From the NCBI GenBank assembly GCA_034722175.1, contig JAYENR010000072.1, forward strand, positions 1-62,756: a stretch of DNA of 62,756 nt, in the 5' to 3' direction. A program made the translations under genes and the position numbers. Shown here piece after piece: positions 8,576 through 17,828 of the stretch; position 1 is the first letter of the stretch; every line of letters starts with the position of its first letter. Source of the stretch: Thiomicrorhabdus sp034722175. Its GTDB lineage: Bacteria; Pseudomonadota; Gammaproteobacteria; Thiomicrospirales; Thiomicrospiraceae. The notes under the pieces are model-generated. The model was not told the origin of the DNA and did no database searches. It was given only the letters and a program-made list of their open reading frames with translations.

Positions 8576-10117
8576 TTAGTAAACGCCGTTAGCCTTGAAT
8601 GATTCAACGCATGCTTTAACAGCATCAACGATATCACCATTCCAGTCACCCTTCTCATTGATTTGGGCAGCTAGGTCAGCATTTGCAGAATTCATGTGAG
8701 CATGTAGAGCCGCTTCAAAGTCTAAAACTTTATCCACTTCTACATCATCTAAGTAGCCTTCATTAGCGGCATACAAAGAGATAGCCATCTCTGCGATAGT
8801 TAACGGAGAGTATTGCTTTTGCTTCATAAGTTCAGTTACGCGTTTACCACGTTCTAACTGAGCTTTAGTTGCAGCATCAAGATCCGAAGCAAATTGAGCA
8901 AACGCCGCTAATTCACGGTATTGTGCTAAATCTAGACGGATACCACCACCTAACTTCTTGATCGCTTTAGTTTGAGCAGCACCACCAACACGTGATACAG
9001 ATAAACCAGCGTTAACCGCAGGACGGATACCCTGAGAGAACAAACCTGTCTCTAAGAAGATCTGACCATCAGTAATCGAGATTACGTTAGTTGGTACGAA
9101 AGCAGATACGTCACCGGCTTGTGTTTCAATAATAGGAAGAGCAGTCAAAGAACCAGTCTTACCTTTTACTTCACCATTTGTGAACTTCTCAACATAGTCA
9201 GCAGATACACGAGCAGCACGCTCAAGTAAACGTGAATGTAGATAGAAGATATCACCAGGAAATGCTTCACGACCTGGTGGACGACGAAGTAGTAATGAAA
9301 TCTGACGGTATGACTGGGCTTGCTTAGTTAAATCATCATAGATGATCAACGCATCTTCACCACGGTCACGGTAATATTCACCCATAGCACAACCAGCAAA
9401 TGCTGCTAAATACTGTAGAGCTGCTGGATCAGAAGCGTTAGCAGAAACGATAACTGTGTTATCCATTGCGCCATACTCTTCTAATTTACGAGCTACGTTA
9501 GCAACTGTCGAAGCTTTCTGCCCCATTGCTACGTAAATACATTTAACACCAGTGTCTTTCTGAGAGATGATTGCATCGATAGCGATTGCAGTCTTACCAG
9601 TCTGACGGTCACCGATGATTAATTCACGCTGACCACGGCCAACAGGAATCATAGAATCGATAGACTTAATACCAGTCATCATAGGCTCGTCAACCGACTG
9701 ACGGTCAATAACACCTGGGGCGATACGTTCGATAGGTGAAGTCACCTTAGTCTCAATAGGACCTTTACCGTCTACTGGACGACCTAAACCGTCAACTACG
9801 CGACCGTTCATTTCTGGACCTACTGGTACTTCTAAGATGCGTCCAGTACAAGTAACTTTAGCACCTTCTGAAATGTGTTCATATTCACCTAAAACAACAA
9901 CACCAACAGAATCAGACTCTAAGTTAAGAGCCATACCGAATGTGTTCTCGTCGAATTGAACCATCTCACCATACATCACATCTGACACACCGTGAACTAG
10001 TGCGATACCATCAGCGATGCTAACGACTGTTCCTTCGCTGCCAGACTCAGCTGCACCATCAAAACCTTTAATACGGTCTTTGATTAGGTTGCTGATTTCA
10101 GAGGCATTCAATTGCAT
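8576..10117 (-). CDS. atpA: ATP synthase alpha subunit
   Basis: Non-catalytic nucleotide-binding subunit of F1. Walker A GDRQTGKT lies at about residues 169-176, with the Walker B ALIIYDDLTK and the alpha-specific YRQISLLLRRPPGREAFPGD. The catalytic arginine region SVSRVGGAAQTKA is intact. 513 residues, matching the family. The N-terminal MQLNASEISNLIKDRIKGF is the usual delta-binding helix. Confidence 0.96.
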   Translation of the reverse strand: MQLNASEISNLIKDRIKGFDGAAESGSEGTVVSIADGIALVHGVSDVMYGEMVQFDENTFGMALNLESDSVGVVVLGEYEHISEGAKVTCTGRILEVPVGPEMNGRVVDGLGRPVDGKGPIETKVTSPIERIAPGVIDRQSVDEPMMTGIKSIDSMIPVGRGQRELIIGDRQTGKTAIAIDAIISQKDTGVKCIYVAMGQKASTVANVARKLEEYGAMDNTVIVSANASDPAALQYLAAFAGCAMGEYYRDRGEDALIIYDDLTKQAQSYRQISLLLRRPPGREAFPGDIFYLHSRLLERAARVSADYVEKFTNGEVKGKTGSLTALPIIETQAGDVSAFVPTNVISITDGQIFLETGLFSQGIRPAVNAGLSVSRVGGAAQTKAIKKLGGGIRLDLAQYRELAAFAQFASDLDAATKAQLERGKRVTELMKQKQYSPLTIAEMAISLYAANEGYLDDVEVDKVLDFEAALHAHMNSANADLAAQINEKGDWNGDIVDAVKACVESFKANGVY

Positions 10118-10132
10118 GTTTGTTCCTCTCCA

Positions 10133-10669
10133 TTATTGGGCGATTGCTGCGCCAAGTTTGTTAAGTTTAGATACGGCTGAACCATCTACGGCCCAGTCAC
10201 CAACCTTGATACGAATCCCTGCGATTAGGCTAGGGTCTTCTTCATAGGTGATCTCTACTTCTGCATCAAACTTAGCATTTAAAGCAGCACTTAATTGTTT
10301 CTTCTGCTCAACCGTTGCTTTACGAGCTGAAATAACTGTTGCACGAACACGTTTCTCTTCAATTGCTTTCAGCTCTTCAAAAGCTTCTGCAAGTGCAGGT
10401 AGTGCCGCCAATCTTTTATTTTCAGCCATAACAGTCAGAAGGTTTTTACCTTCCTTAGTCAGGTTAGATTCCATCACTGCTTCAAATACAGATACAATAT
10501 CTGATCCAGCATATGACGGGTTTGCAATCATAGCTTGCATTGTTTCATCTGAAGCAATGGTCGCTAAATTCGCAAGTTCTTCTGACCACTCTGCTAGCTG
10601 ATTATTGTCTTTTGCAGTTGCAAAAGCAGCTTCAGCATAAGGTCTCGCAATTGTCATTAATTCTGCCAT
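10133..10669 (-). CDS. atpH: ATP synthase delta subunit
   Basis: Peripheral-stalk subunit joining F1 alpha to the b dimer. 178 residues, all-alpha N-terminal domain beginning TIARPYAEAAFATAKDNNQLAEW. The C-terminal family signature is DPSLIAGIRIKVGDWAVDGSAVSKLNKLGAAI. Directly between atpF and atpA, with short gaps on both sides. Confidence 0.95.
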   Translation of the reverse strand: MAELMTIARPYAEAAFATAKDNNQLAEWSEELANLATIASDETMQAMIANPSYAGSDIVSVFEAVMESNLTKEGKNLLTVMAENKRLAALPALAEAFEELKAIEEKRVRATVISARKATVEQKKQLSAALNAKFDAEVEITYEEDPSLIAGIRIKVGDWAVDGSAVSKLNKLGAAIAQ

Positions 10670-10679
10670 AGAAGTTTCC

Positions 10680-11150
10680 TTAGATTGATTTAACTAAGGT
10701 TTCAAGCATGTCATTGTGTGCTGCTGCATCAACTTCTTTCTTAAGAATTTGTTCTGCACCAGTAACAACCAGAGAACCAACTTCTTTACGAAGATCTTCT
10801 CTTGCACGACTAACTTCTTGCTCAATTTCTGCTTGGGCGCTAGCTTTAATACGGTCAGCTTCTTCGTTAGCTTTTACTTTCGCATCTTCTACGATTTCAG
10901 AACTACGTTTTTCAGCTTGACTCAATATATTTTGAGCTTGAGCTTTTGCGTCTTTCAACACATCTTTAGCTTTTTGTTCAGCTAACTCAAGTTCATGCTT
11001 ACCTTTCTCAGCGGCAGAAAGTCCGTCAGCAATTTTCTTCTGACGTTCTTCCATTAGCTTCGATAGCGGCCCCCACAGTACTTTGTTCACAAACCAAACT
11101 AATAGCACAAATGCTAACATCTGGATGAGAAGCGTTGCGTTAATACTCAC
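10680..11150 (-). CDS. atpF: ATP synthase b subunit
   Basis: Peripheral-stalk b subunit. One N-terminal membrane helix (INATLLIQMLAFVLLVWFVNKVLWGPL) is followed by a long charged coiled coil with Ala-rich heptads (KGKHELELAEQKAKDVLKDAKAQAQ) that forms the stator dimer. 156 residues, same as E. coli. Only one b gene is present, so the stator is a homodimer. Confidence 0.95.
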   Translation of the reverse strand: MSINATLLIQMLAFVLLVWFVNKVLWGPLSKLMEERQKKIADGLSAAEKGKHELELAEQKAKDVLKDAKAQAQNILSQAEKRSSEIVEDAKVKANEEADRIKASAQAEIEQEVSRAREDLRKEVGSLVVTGAEQILKKEVDAAAHNDMLETLVKSI

Positions 11151-11200
11151 AGTGGTTACCTCGCCATTCGTTAATTATATTTAATTAAGGTTGATTTCAA

Positions 11201-11491
11201 TTAAGCGCCAATTGCCGCTGTCATTGCACCTACGAATGGGTTAGCGAATAAGAACCACATAGCGAATGCTAGGATGATGAATGGGAAAGATTCCATCAAA
11301 CCAGCGAAGATGAACATGTTAGTCATTAATGCTGGACGCATCTCTGGCTGACGTGCAATCCCTTCAAGTGTCTTAGAACAAATAAGACCCCAACCAATAG
11401 CTGAACCTAGTCCAGCAGCAGCTAAAATTACACCTACACCAATAGCAGTTGCAGCGTAGATATCAGCAATCATAGTAGCAGTTACTTCCAT
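11201..11491 (-). CDS. atpE: ATP synthase c subunit
   Basis: Membrane ring subunit that carries the ion. Two hydrophobic hairpin helices flank the polar loop EGIARQPEMRP (about residues 43-53). The ion-binding carboxylate lies in helix 2 as Glu (AGLMESFPFI), where E. coli and many relatives have Asp. The Gln in helix 1 expected of Na+-type rings appears to be replaced, so H+ use is the better guess. 96 residues is slightly long because of a C-terminal extension (NPFVGAMTAAIGA). CTTTAGGAGAAAGTC before the ATG is a strong ribosome binding site, fitting the high copy of c. Confidence 0.93.
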   Translation of the reverse strand: MEVTATMIADIYAATAIGVGVILAAAGLGSAIGWGLICSKTLEGIARQPEMRPALMTNMFIFAGLMESFPFIILAFAMWFLFANPFVGAMTAAIGA

Positions 11492-11660
11492 CGACTTTCT
11501 CCTAAAGTTTTACAAGTTAAAAATAAAAAATAAAAATTGTTAAAGCTTTTCACTTTCGATCTCATTTGAGTGAAACCTCCAGTTAGGTGCGCTTAAACCT
11601 TACGTGATGACTTGATCGAAACCAAATCATCTATTCTTGTTACTGTTTATCAGGCTTGGC
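11492..11660 (-). promoter_or_regulatory. long atpB-atpE spacer with stem-loop and strong atpE ribosome binding site
   Basis: 169 bp separate atpB and atpE, much longer than other gaps in the operon. On the minus strand a 7-bp stem TTTCACT/AGTGAAA (11569-11575 with 11548-11554) closes a 14-nt loop. It is followed by an A/T-only stretch and TAGGAG. An enhanced translation initiation region before atpE is known in E. coli; that this spacer serves the same purpose is inference. Confidence 0.4.
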
Positions 11661-12476
11661 TTAGTGACCTTCGTCGTGAGCCATTCCTAGATATACAATT
11701 GTAAGCACCATAAAGATGAAGGCTTGAAGAGTGATTACCAACAAGTGGAAGATCAACCAACCTAAATCTAATACGATTTGTAGAGGTGCCCAGAATAAAG
11801 CAGCGGCACCCACTGCCATAGTTCCACCGATCAATGCGATCAGTAAGAATACAAGCTCACCCGCGAACATGTTACCGAACAGTCGCAATGCAAGTGAAAG
11901 TGGTTTTGATACTTCTTCAATCAATGTCATTACGATATTGAACGGGATGAAGAATTTACCAAATGGGTGGAATAGGAACATCTTTGTGAATCCCCAAACA
12001 CCCTTAATCTTGATGTTAAAGTATAAAATCAAAGCAAATACAGTAAACGCCATCGCTAATGTTGTATTTAAATCCGTAGTCGGAACAACTTTTAAGTAAG
12101 CGTGTGAATCACCTGTAATTAGCTGGAATAGGTACGGTAATAGATCTACAGGGATTAAATCCATGAAGTTCATTAACCAGACCCATACAAAAATCGTTAA
12201 TGCTAAAGGTGCAATGATTGGGTTGTGACCAGGAAACGCATCTCTTACGTTAGTCGCAACGAAATCTAGAATAGATTCTACAAAGTTTTGGAACCCACCA
12301 GGTGTTCCAGTTTCTAATTGTTTACCTAGACGAGCTGCTACAAATATAATCAGCATACCTAGTAAAGCACTCACAACAATGGTATCTAGGTTAAAAGTCC
12401 AGAAACCTTCACCAATGCTATTATTGGTCAAGTGGTGTTGAATATACTCAACAGTTCCCATTTTTTCGGCACTCAA
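11661..12476 (-). CDS. atpB: ATP synthase a subunit
   Basis: Membrane stator subunit forming the proton half-channels. The essential arginine lies in KPLSLALRLFGNMFAGELVFLL. The terminal helix LLVITLQAFIFMVLTIVYLGMA has the conserved Gln. 271 residues with about six hydrophobic segments. Starts 12 bp after atpI; the C-terminus AHDEGH is typical. Confidence 0.95.
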   Translation of the reverse strand: MSAEKMGTVEYIQHHLTNNSIGEGFWTFNLDTIVVSALLGMLIIFVAARLGKQLETGTPGGFQNFVESILDFVATNVRDAFPGHNPIIAPLALTIFVWVWLMNFMDLIPVDLLPYLFQLITGDSHAYLKVVPTTDLNTTLAMAFTVFALILYFNIKIKGVWGFTKMFLFHPFGKFFIPFNIVMTLIEEVSKPLSLALRLFGNMFAGELVFLLIALIGGTMAVGAAALFWAPLQIVLDLGWLIFHLLVITLQAFIFMVLTIVYLGMAHDEGH

Positions 12477-12487
12477 GGGTCTTCTCC

Positions 12488-12850
12488 TTAGTCAGTCAAA
12501 CGCTGCTTACCTTTGAGATTAAAGACTTGCCCTATTTGCATCGCCACAAAGGTCAATACAACTGGCATTGCTTCAAATCCAAAAACTTGCAGCCCCAAAA
12601 CAAATAACACAGCTAATAGAACAAATCTAATCACTGCACTCATATATAAAATTAAAATTCCGCCCTTTGGGTCTTCTGCTGCTTTGTTATTGGCCTTTTT
12701 AAAGGTTGTACTTAACATCAGTACATTCATTATTCCAATAAAAAAACCATATGCAGCGGCCGTAGCGGAGCCTTGAGTAGCAAATATTGCGATGGCAATT
12801 AAGCCAATCACACCCTGAACAATTAAAGGCTGACTAAGATTTTTGATCAT
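12488..12850 (-). CDS. atpI: ATP synthase assembly protein AtpI
   Basis: Small inner-membrane protein (120 aa) with four hydrophobic segments. It begins with IVQGVIGLIAIAIFATQGSATAAAYGFFIGIMNVLML, matching the ATP-synt_I family in proteobacterial atp operons. AtpI helps c-ring assembly in some bacteria and is dispensable in E. coli. Its start overlaps the upstream AtpZ-like gene by 17 bp. Confidence 0.88.
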   Translation of the reverse strand: MIKNLSQPLIVQGVIGLIAIAIFATQGSATAAAYGFFIGIMNVLMLSTTFKKANNKAAEDPKGGILILYMSAVIRFVLLAVLFVLGLQVFGFEAMPVVLTFVAMQIGQVFNLKGKQRLTD

Positions 12851-13109
12851 CTTTTTCTTCCTTTTCAGGTACAGGGTCTAACTTACTCGAAAGCTTGTGT
12901 ACTTTCTGTAATCCACCAATAAAGCCCATCACACCACACACCATCATAAAAATCGGTGTTGTTTCAAACAATGTATCTAATACAAATCCAACCAGGAATC
13001 CGGCAGCGAGCATCGATGTAAACATCGAGCCTGCACCCATCAGCAAAAAGTTTAATGCTGGCTTTGGTGCACTACCTGGTTTTGGTTTCTGTTGGTTCGA
13101 ATCATTCAT
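12834..13109 (-). CDS. AtpZ-like (ATPase gene 1) membrane protein
   Basis: First gene of the atp operon. 91 residues from ATG 13109 (MNDSNQQKPKPG); a TTG start further upstream at 13157 is possible but has no better ribosome binding site. It has a Pro/Lys-rich cytoplasmic N-terminus, two membrane helices (LMGAGSMFTSMLAAGFLVGF and IFMMVCGVMGFIGGL) and a Lys/Glu tail, the layout of the ATPase_gene1/AtpZ family. AtpZ/AtpI proteins elsewhere are linked to Mg2+/Ca2+ transport or ATP synthase stability; the role here is unproven. Confidence 0.7.
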   Translation of the reverse strand: MNDSNQQKPKPGSAPKPALNFLLMGAGSMFTSMLAAGFLVGFVLDTLFETTPIFMMVCGVMGFIGGLQKVHKLSSKLDPVPEKEEKDDQKS

Positions 13110-13350
13110 GCAACGGCAAACTCTATTAATGATACTTTTTAGTTGATAATTCTTCAACCTAAACGGGGGCTAATGATATAGGTTTATAGCCCCAAAAGCT
13201 ACCTCATAAAGCGCTTTTTCTTTGCTTACCGTTTAACTAGCCTCCCTAACTCACAATATAATGTGCCTATTAAAAATTGAAGCACTAGATATATTAAATA
13301 AGGGTCTAATTATTTTTTATGATCGAGATTTTTTATGATGTTTGACGTTT
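13110..13350 (-). promoter_or_regulatory. atp operon leader with hairpin
   Basis: This 241-bp gap between parB and the atp operon should hold the atp promoter. It is A/T-rich. A stem GGGGCTA (13166-13172) / TAGCCCC (13187-13193) with a 14-nt loop lies 57 bp before the first ATG and has no T run on the minus strand. I cannot single out a convincing -10/-35 pair. Confidence 0.4.
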
Positions 13351-14220
13351 TTAAAATAGATTTAATAACCTGTTTAACTCATCAATATCGTTGTAACTAA
13401 TTTCTAAGCGCCCCTTACCACTTTCGCGATGGTTAATCTTAACTTTAGCGGCAATTTTTTCAGCCAATTGCTCTTGCTTCTGGTTAATCTCTTCAATATG
13501 CGGTATCGCTTTTCTTTTTACTTCCGTGATCACTTTATCAGGCACTAAAATCTGCTGAACTGCTTCCTCTATTTCACGAACAGACCAACCTTTATCAATG
13601 GTTTTATTAACCAATTCCAACTGTAGATCTTCAGGCAGACTAATGATTGCACGTGCATGCCCCATGCTGATGGAACCTTTATGCAGTAATTTTTGAATTT
13701 TTTTAGGTAATTTAAGTAGACGCAATAGATTAGAAACGGCTGTTCTAGAACGCCCAACTGCATCGGCAACTTCCTGCTGGGTTAGTTCAAACTCTTTCAC
13801 TAAACGCTTAAGGCCAATGGCTGTTTCAATTGGATTAAGATCTTCACGCTGAATATTTTCAATCAAAGCCATCGCTAATGTTGTTTGATTATCTGCTTGA
13901 CGGATCACCACAGGCACTTTATCGAGCCCGGCTAACTGTGATGCACGCCAACGACGTTCCCCCGCAATAATCTCATAACGATCTGCCCCTAACGGTTTCA
14001 CAATAATAGGCTGAACGACACCTTGAACACGGATAGAATCCGCCAATTCAGTTAAAGCGTCTTTATTAAATTCTTGCCTTGGCTGATACTTGCCTGCCTG
14101 AAGCTGTTCTATGGAAATTTTCTCAATACGTAGATCGGAGCTATTGTTCTCTGACTTCTGTTTTGCACCAATCATGGCGTGAATGCCACGCGTGCCCATT
14201 CCTGATCGTTTCTTTGCCAC
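13351..14220 (-). CDS. parB: chromosome partitioning protein ParB (Spo0J)
   Basis: CTP-dependent DNA clamp that loads at parS and spreads. The N-terminal ParB/Srx domain contains the CTP-binding box GERRWRASQLAG (about residues 87-98). A helix-turn-helix follows in LTQQEVADAVGRSRTAVSNLLRLLKL (about 151-176). The Lys-rich C-terminal dimerisation region ends in RLEISYNDIDELNRLLNLF. 289 residues, typical. It is transcribed with parA (26-bp gap). A matching parS-like site is visible at 33815-33830. Confidence 0.95.
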   Translation of the reverse strand: MAKKRSGMGTRGIHAMIGAKQKSENNSSDLRIEKISIEQLQAGKYQPRQEFNKDALTELADSIRVQGVVQPIIVKPLGADRYEIIAGERRWRASQLAGLDKVPVVIRQADNQTTLAMALIENIQREDLNPIETAIGLKRLVKEFELTQQEVADAVGRSRTAVSNLLRLLKLPKKIQKLLHKGSISMGHARAIISLPEDLQLELVNKTIDKGWSVREIEEAVQQILVPDKVITEVKRKAIPHIEEINQKQEQLAEKIAAKVKINHRESGKGRLEISYNDIDELNRLLNLF

Positions 14221-14246
14221 GGTTTTTTCCCTTTTTTCTGTCAGAG

Positions 14247-15023
14247 TTAAAGTTGGGTTTTACGGATGAGTTCGTTTGCTAAAGCCAAATAGGCAATCGC
14301 CCCGTTGGATGCGGCATCATAATCTAAGATCGACTCACCATAACTGGGGGCTTCGGCTAAACGAACATTTCTTGGAATAATGGTCTGTAATACTTTCATT
14401 CCGAAATGGGCAACCAATTCATTAGAGACATCATTCGCTAAGTTGTTACGACGATCATGCATCGTTCTTAACAGACCATCAATGTGTAATTTTTCATTAA
14501 GCTGTTCTTGTACGGTTTCAATCGTATCCATCAAAGCAGATAGACCTTCCAGCGCAAAAAACTCACACTGAACTGGAACAACAATTCCATCGGCTGCGGT
14601 TAACGCATTGATGGTCAACATATTCAAAGTGGGTGGGCAGTCAATTAATACCACATCATAGTTGCTTCGAGCTTTTTTAAGGGTCTTACGTAGACGCTTC
14701 GGCCCCATATCCTCTTCCAACAACTCAACTTCGGCTGCGGTTAAGTCGCCATTTGCCGGCAGCAGATCTAATCCTGCTTGCTCAACATAAACAATCGCTT
14801 GTTTGGCTTTGCACTCCCCCACCAACACTTCAAATACGGAGTTATTAAGATTATCTTTATCCACCCCAATTGCTACCGTTGCATTTCCTTGAGGGTCTAA
14901 ATCAATCAACAGAACTTTTTTACCTAACCGTGCCAAAGCGGCCGCTAAATTAACGCTCGTTGTGGTTTTACCCACTCCGCCTTTCTGATTTGCTAATGCA
15001 ATCACTCTGCCCACAAATGTCAC
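14247..15023 (-). CDS. parA: chromosome partitioning ATPase ParA (Soj)
   Basis: Deviant Walker A ATPase that moves ParB-parS complexes over the nucleoid. KGGVGKTTTSVNLAAAL (about residues 14-30) with the signature lysine, then DLDPQGNATVAIG and DCPPTLNMLTINAL. 258 residues, chromosomal Soj size. The annotated start is GTG at 15023; a GTG a few codons further in is also possible. A MITE inserts 20 bp upstream of the start, so transcription must come through or from the MITE, or start within the last few bases. Confidence 0.94.
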   Translation of the reverse strand: MTFVGRVIALANQKGGVGKTTTSVNLAAALARLGKKVLLIDLDPQGNATVAIGVDKDNLNNSVFEVLVGECKAKQAIVYVEQAGLDLLPANGDLTAAEVELLEEDMGPKRLRKTLKKARSNYDVVLIDCPPTLNMLTINALTAADGIVVPVQCEFFALEGLSALMDTIETVQEQLNEKLHIDGLLRTMHDRRNNLANDVSNELVAHFGMKVLQTIIPRNVRLAEAPSYGESILDYDAASNGAIAYLALANELIRKTQL

Positions 15024-15043
15024 CCAGTGTCTGTTGAATTCTT

Positions 15044-15204
15044 AGAAACCTTTGCATGAGTCATGGTCGAAAGAAAAATGCGTAAAAACTTTACTGATTG
15101 AGGCCTCAAACGCAGTTAATAGCAAGCTATTAACAAGTTTTAAAACGAAAAGCTGTGAAGTTTTAACCATTTTTACTCGTTTATGATTTCGTGCAAAGGT
15201 CTCT
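15044..15204 (+). mobile_element. 161-bp MITE with IS5-like ends, copy 1
   Basis: Left end AGAAACCTTTGCATGAG, right end CGTGCAAAGGTCTCT; flanked on both sides by CTT (15041-15043 and 15205-15207), a 3-bp target duplication. The centre holds a stem TTAATAG/CTATTAA. No coding capacity. It is in the rsmG-parA gap. Terminal sequence GAGACCTTTGCAC is of the type seen at the ends of IS5-family elements; no transposase is in the window. Confidence 0.85.
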
Positions 15205-15220
15205 CTTAGTTGTTACTTGC

Positions 15221-15856
15221 TTAAGCCGATCGACTGGCTTTAATTAATATACGTTCTGCGTTTAAGCCTGGCACAAGTAAATCGATGGTTTCATCAATTT
15301 TAGCCAGGCCTGCCAGCTTTGAATAATCTTCAAAATCTTTTTGTGCTTTCATTGCCCACCAGTGACCGTCATCCGCCAGCAGGTGCTGAGTCCAATGCAA
15401 CATGTCTTCCATAGAAGCAAAGGCACGAGAAATCACGCCATCATATAATTCTACTGGCTGATACTCTTCAACACGGCTATGTAAAACCTGTGTGTTGGTT
15501 AGCCCAAGCTCTGCTTTTGCTTGAATGAGAAAACGGGTTTTTTTGCTGTTGCTATCTAATAGATCAACTTGACGTTCTGGATAACAGATCGCCAATGGAA
15601 TTCCAGGCAGGCCACCCCCAGTTCCGACATCAATCAAGCGTTGGCCGCTAATTTGTGGCACAACCGTTAGACTATCTAAAAGATGTTTTACCAACATCTC
15701 TTTAGGATCACGAATGGCCGTTAAGTTGTACACCTTATTCCACTTTTGTAACAAGGTCAAATAGTCCATTAACTGCTGAATAGACTGCTCTGGTAGGTTT
15801 AAACCAATTTGTTCTAAACCTTGTTCTAATTGCTTTTGTAAAAATGGGTTTTCCAT
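15221..15856 (-). CDS. rsmG: 16S rRNA m7G527 methyltransferase RsmG (GidB)
   Basis: SAM-dependent methyltransferase for G527 of 16S rRNA. The SAM-binding motif LIDVGTGGGLPGIPLAI (about residues 70-86) and DLLDSNSKKTRFL (about 94-106) are clear. The N-terminal YLTLLQKWNKVYNLTAIRDP is the family signature. 211 residues, full length. Lies 6 bp after mnmG and is co-transcribed with it. Confidence 0.94.
   Translation of the reverse strand: MENPFLQKQLEQGLEQIGLNLPEQSIQQLMDYLTLLQKWNKVYNLTAIRDPKEMLVKHLLDSLTVVPQISGQRLIDVGTGGGLPGIPLAICYPERQVDLLDSNSKKTRFLIQAKAELGLTNTQVLHSRVEEYQPVELYDGVISRAFASMEDMLHWTQHLLADDGHWWAMKAQKDFEDYSKLAGLAKIDETIDLLVPGLNAERILIKASRSA
15305..15312. repeat. CAGGCCTG palindrome inside rsmG
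   Basis: Exact copy in CCAGGCCTGC context. Confidence 0.8.
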
Positions 15857-15862
15857 ACTAAA

Positions 15863-17761
15863 TTAGGCTACCTTGTTACCTGAGCGGTGCTTTTTGATTG
15901 AAATCATTAAAATAGAGATGGCTGCCGGCGTGATGCCAGAGATACGGCTTGCCATGCCTAAGGTTGGTGGCTTGTGGTCACGTATTTTCTGCTTTACTTC
16001 ATTCGAAAGTCCAGAGATCTTATCCAAATCTAAATCTTCCGGAATCTGCATATTTTCAGAACGTCTTAATTTATCAATATCCTGTTTCTGACGCTCAATA
16101 TAACCCGAATACTTAGCTTCAATCTCAACCTGATCCACCACCGCTTCATCTGTCACCGCATCACCAAACAGAGTCAATTCCGCCAAGGCGTTATAACTGA
16201 CTTTTGGGCGCTTTAGCAGATCATACAAACTCTGCTCTTTACTTAATGGTAGCTCCATTAACTCTTCAGCTTTTTTAGCTTCATCGTGTGATGGATAGAT
16301 CCAAGTCTCTTTTAAACGTGATAACTCACTTTGTAACGATTCCAGTTTGCTCTCAAACGCCATCCAACGTACATCATCAATCAGCCCTAATTCACGCGCA
16401 ATCGGTGTCAGACGTTGATCTGCGTTGTCTTCACGCAACATCAAACGGTATTCGGCACGTGAAGTGAACATACGATAGGGCTCATTGGTGCCTAAGGTAA
16501 TTAGATCATCCACCAGAACACCTAAATAAGCTTCATCTCGACGTGGATACCACTGCTCTTTCTGTTGGGCTCGACGTGCCGCATTGATCCCCGCCAACAG
16601 ACCTTGCGCTGCGGCTTCTTCATACCCAGTGGTACCGTTGATTTGTCCGGCAAAAAACAGACCATGAATGTGCTGAGTTTCTAAAGTTGGCTTTAAACCA
16701 CGTGGATCAAAGTAATCGTACTCAATCGCATAACCTGGACGCATAATTCTAGCGTTTTCCAAACCTTTCATGGATTGTACAATCTGAATTTGGGTTTCAA
16801 ACGGTAGGCTGGTTGAGATACCGTTTGGATATAGCTCGGTTGTGGTTAGCCCTTCTGGCTCAATAAAGACCTGATGGCGATCTTTATCGGCAAAACGCAT
16901 CACCTTGTCTTCAATCGACGGACAATAACGTGGCCCCACACTGTCAATCTCACCATCATCAGAATACATTGGCGACTGATCTAATGACGCCATAATCGCT
17001 TCATGGGTCTGTTCATTAGTATAGGTGATGTAGCAAGGGATCTGTTTAGGGTGCATTGAGCGTTTGCCCATAAACGAGAAGGTCGGCACCGGGTCATCCC
17101 CCGGTTGCTCCTGCATGGCATCAAAGTCAACCGTACGTGCATCAATTCTCGGCGGGGTTCCGGTTTTTAAACGCCCAACCGGCAGCTCCATTTCACGTAA
17201 ACGTTCCGCCAAACGGTTAGATGGCTCATCACCAGCACGACCGCCTTCATAGTTTTGCAAACCAATATGAATGCGCCCTGCTAAAAAGGTTCCAACGGTT
17301 AACACCACCTGATTAGCAAAAAACTTCAGTCCCATTTTGGTGACAACGCCGCGAACCTGATCGCCTTCCAGAATCATATCTTCAACAGGTTGTTGGAAAA
17401 TCGTTAAGTTCACCTGATTTTCCAAACGGGTGCGAATCGCCTGACGATAAAGCACACGGTCAGCCTGTGCGCGAGTAGCGCGAACTGCTGGGCCTTTAGA
17501 AGCATTAAGGGTACGGAACTGAATCCCTGCCTCATCAATCGCCAATGCCATAATGCCGCCTAATGCATCAATCTCTTTAACCAAATGGCCTTTACCAATC
17601 CCACCAATCGCTGGGTTACAGGACATCTGCCCCAAAGTATCAATATTATGTGTCAGCAATAGGGTTCGTAATCCCATGCGAGCCGAAGCCATAGCCGATT
17701 CCGTTCCGGCATGACCCCCGCCAACAACAATGACATCATAGTTTGAGATTTGCGCATCCAT
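15863..17761 (-). CDS. mnmG: tRNA uridine 5-carboxymethylaminomethyl modification enzyme MnmG (GidA)
   Basis: FAD enzyme that works with MnmE to install cmnm5U34 in tRNA. The N-terminal FAD-binding VIVVGGGHAGTESAMASARMG (about residues 10-30), the GidA signatures CNPAIGGIGKGHLVKEIDALGG and LQNYEGGRAGDEPSNRLAERL are present. The C-terminal helical region ends in LGMASRISGITPAAISILMI. 632 residues is full length. Its MnmE partner is at 33884-35239. A MITE lies 67 bp upstream. Confidence 0.96.
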   Translation of the reverse strand: MDAQISNYDVIVVGGGHAGTESAMASARMGLRTLLLTHNIDTLGQMSCNPAIGGIGKGHLVKEIDALGGIMALAIDEAGIQFRTLNASKGPAVRATRAQADRVLYRQAIRTRLENQVNLTIFQQPVEDMILEGDQVRGVVTKMGLKFFANQVVLTVGTFLAGRIHIGLQNYEGGRAGDEPSNRLAERLREMELPVGRLKTGTPPRIDARTVDFDAMQEQPGDDPVPTFSFMGKRSMHPKQIPCYITYTNEQTHEAIMASLDQSPMYSDDGEIDSVGPRYCPSIEDKVMRFADKDRHQVFIEPEGLTTTELYPNGISTSLPFETQIQIVQSMKGLENARIMRPGYAIEYDYFDPRGLKPTLETQHIHGLFFAGQINGTTGYEEAAAQGLLAGINAARRAQQKEQWYPRRDEAYLGVLVDDLITLGTNEPYRMFTSRAEYRLMLREDNADQRLTPIARELGLIDDVRWMAFESKLESLQSELSRLKETWIYPSHDEAKKAEELMELPLSKEQSLYDLLKRPKVSYNALAELTLFGDAVTDEAVVDQVEIEAKYSGYIERQKQDIDKLRRSENMQIPEDLDLDKISGLSNEVKQKIRDHKPPTLGMASRISGITPAAISILMISIKKHRSGNKVA

Positions 17762-17828
17762 TGCAGCATTCCTTTGGGTGTAATTCGATTGATTTAAGCC
17801 GCAACCAACTAAACAGGTCTGCTTAAAT

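Noticed and set aside
11201..11491. Na+-driven ATP synthase
   Set aside because: The c subunit has the Glu-Ser of some Na+ rings but lacks the helix-1 Gln expected for Na+ coordination.
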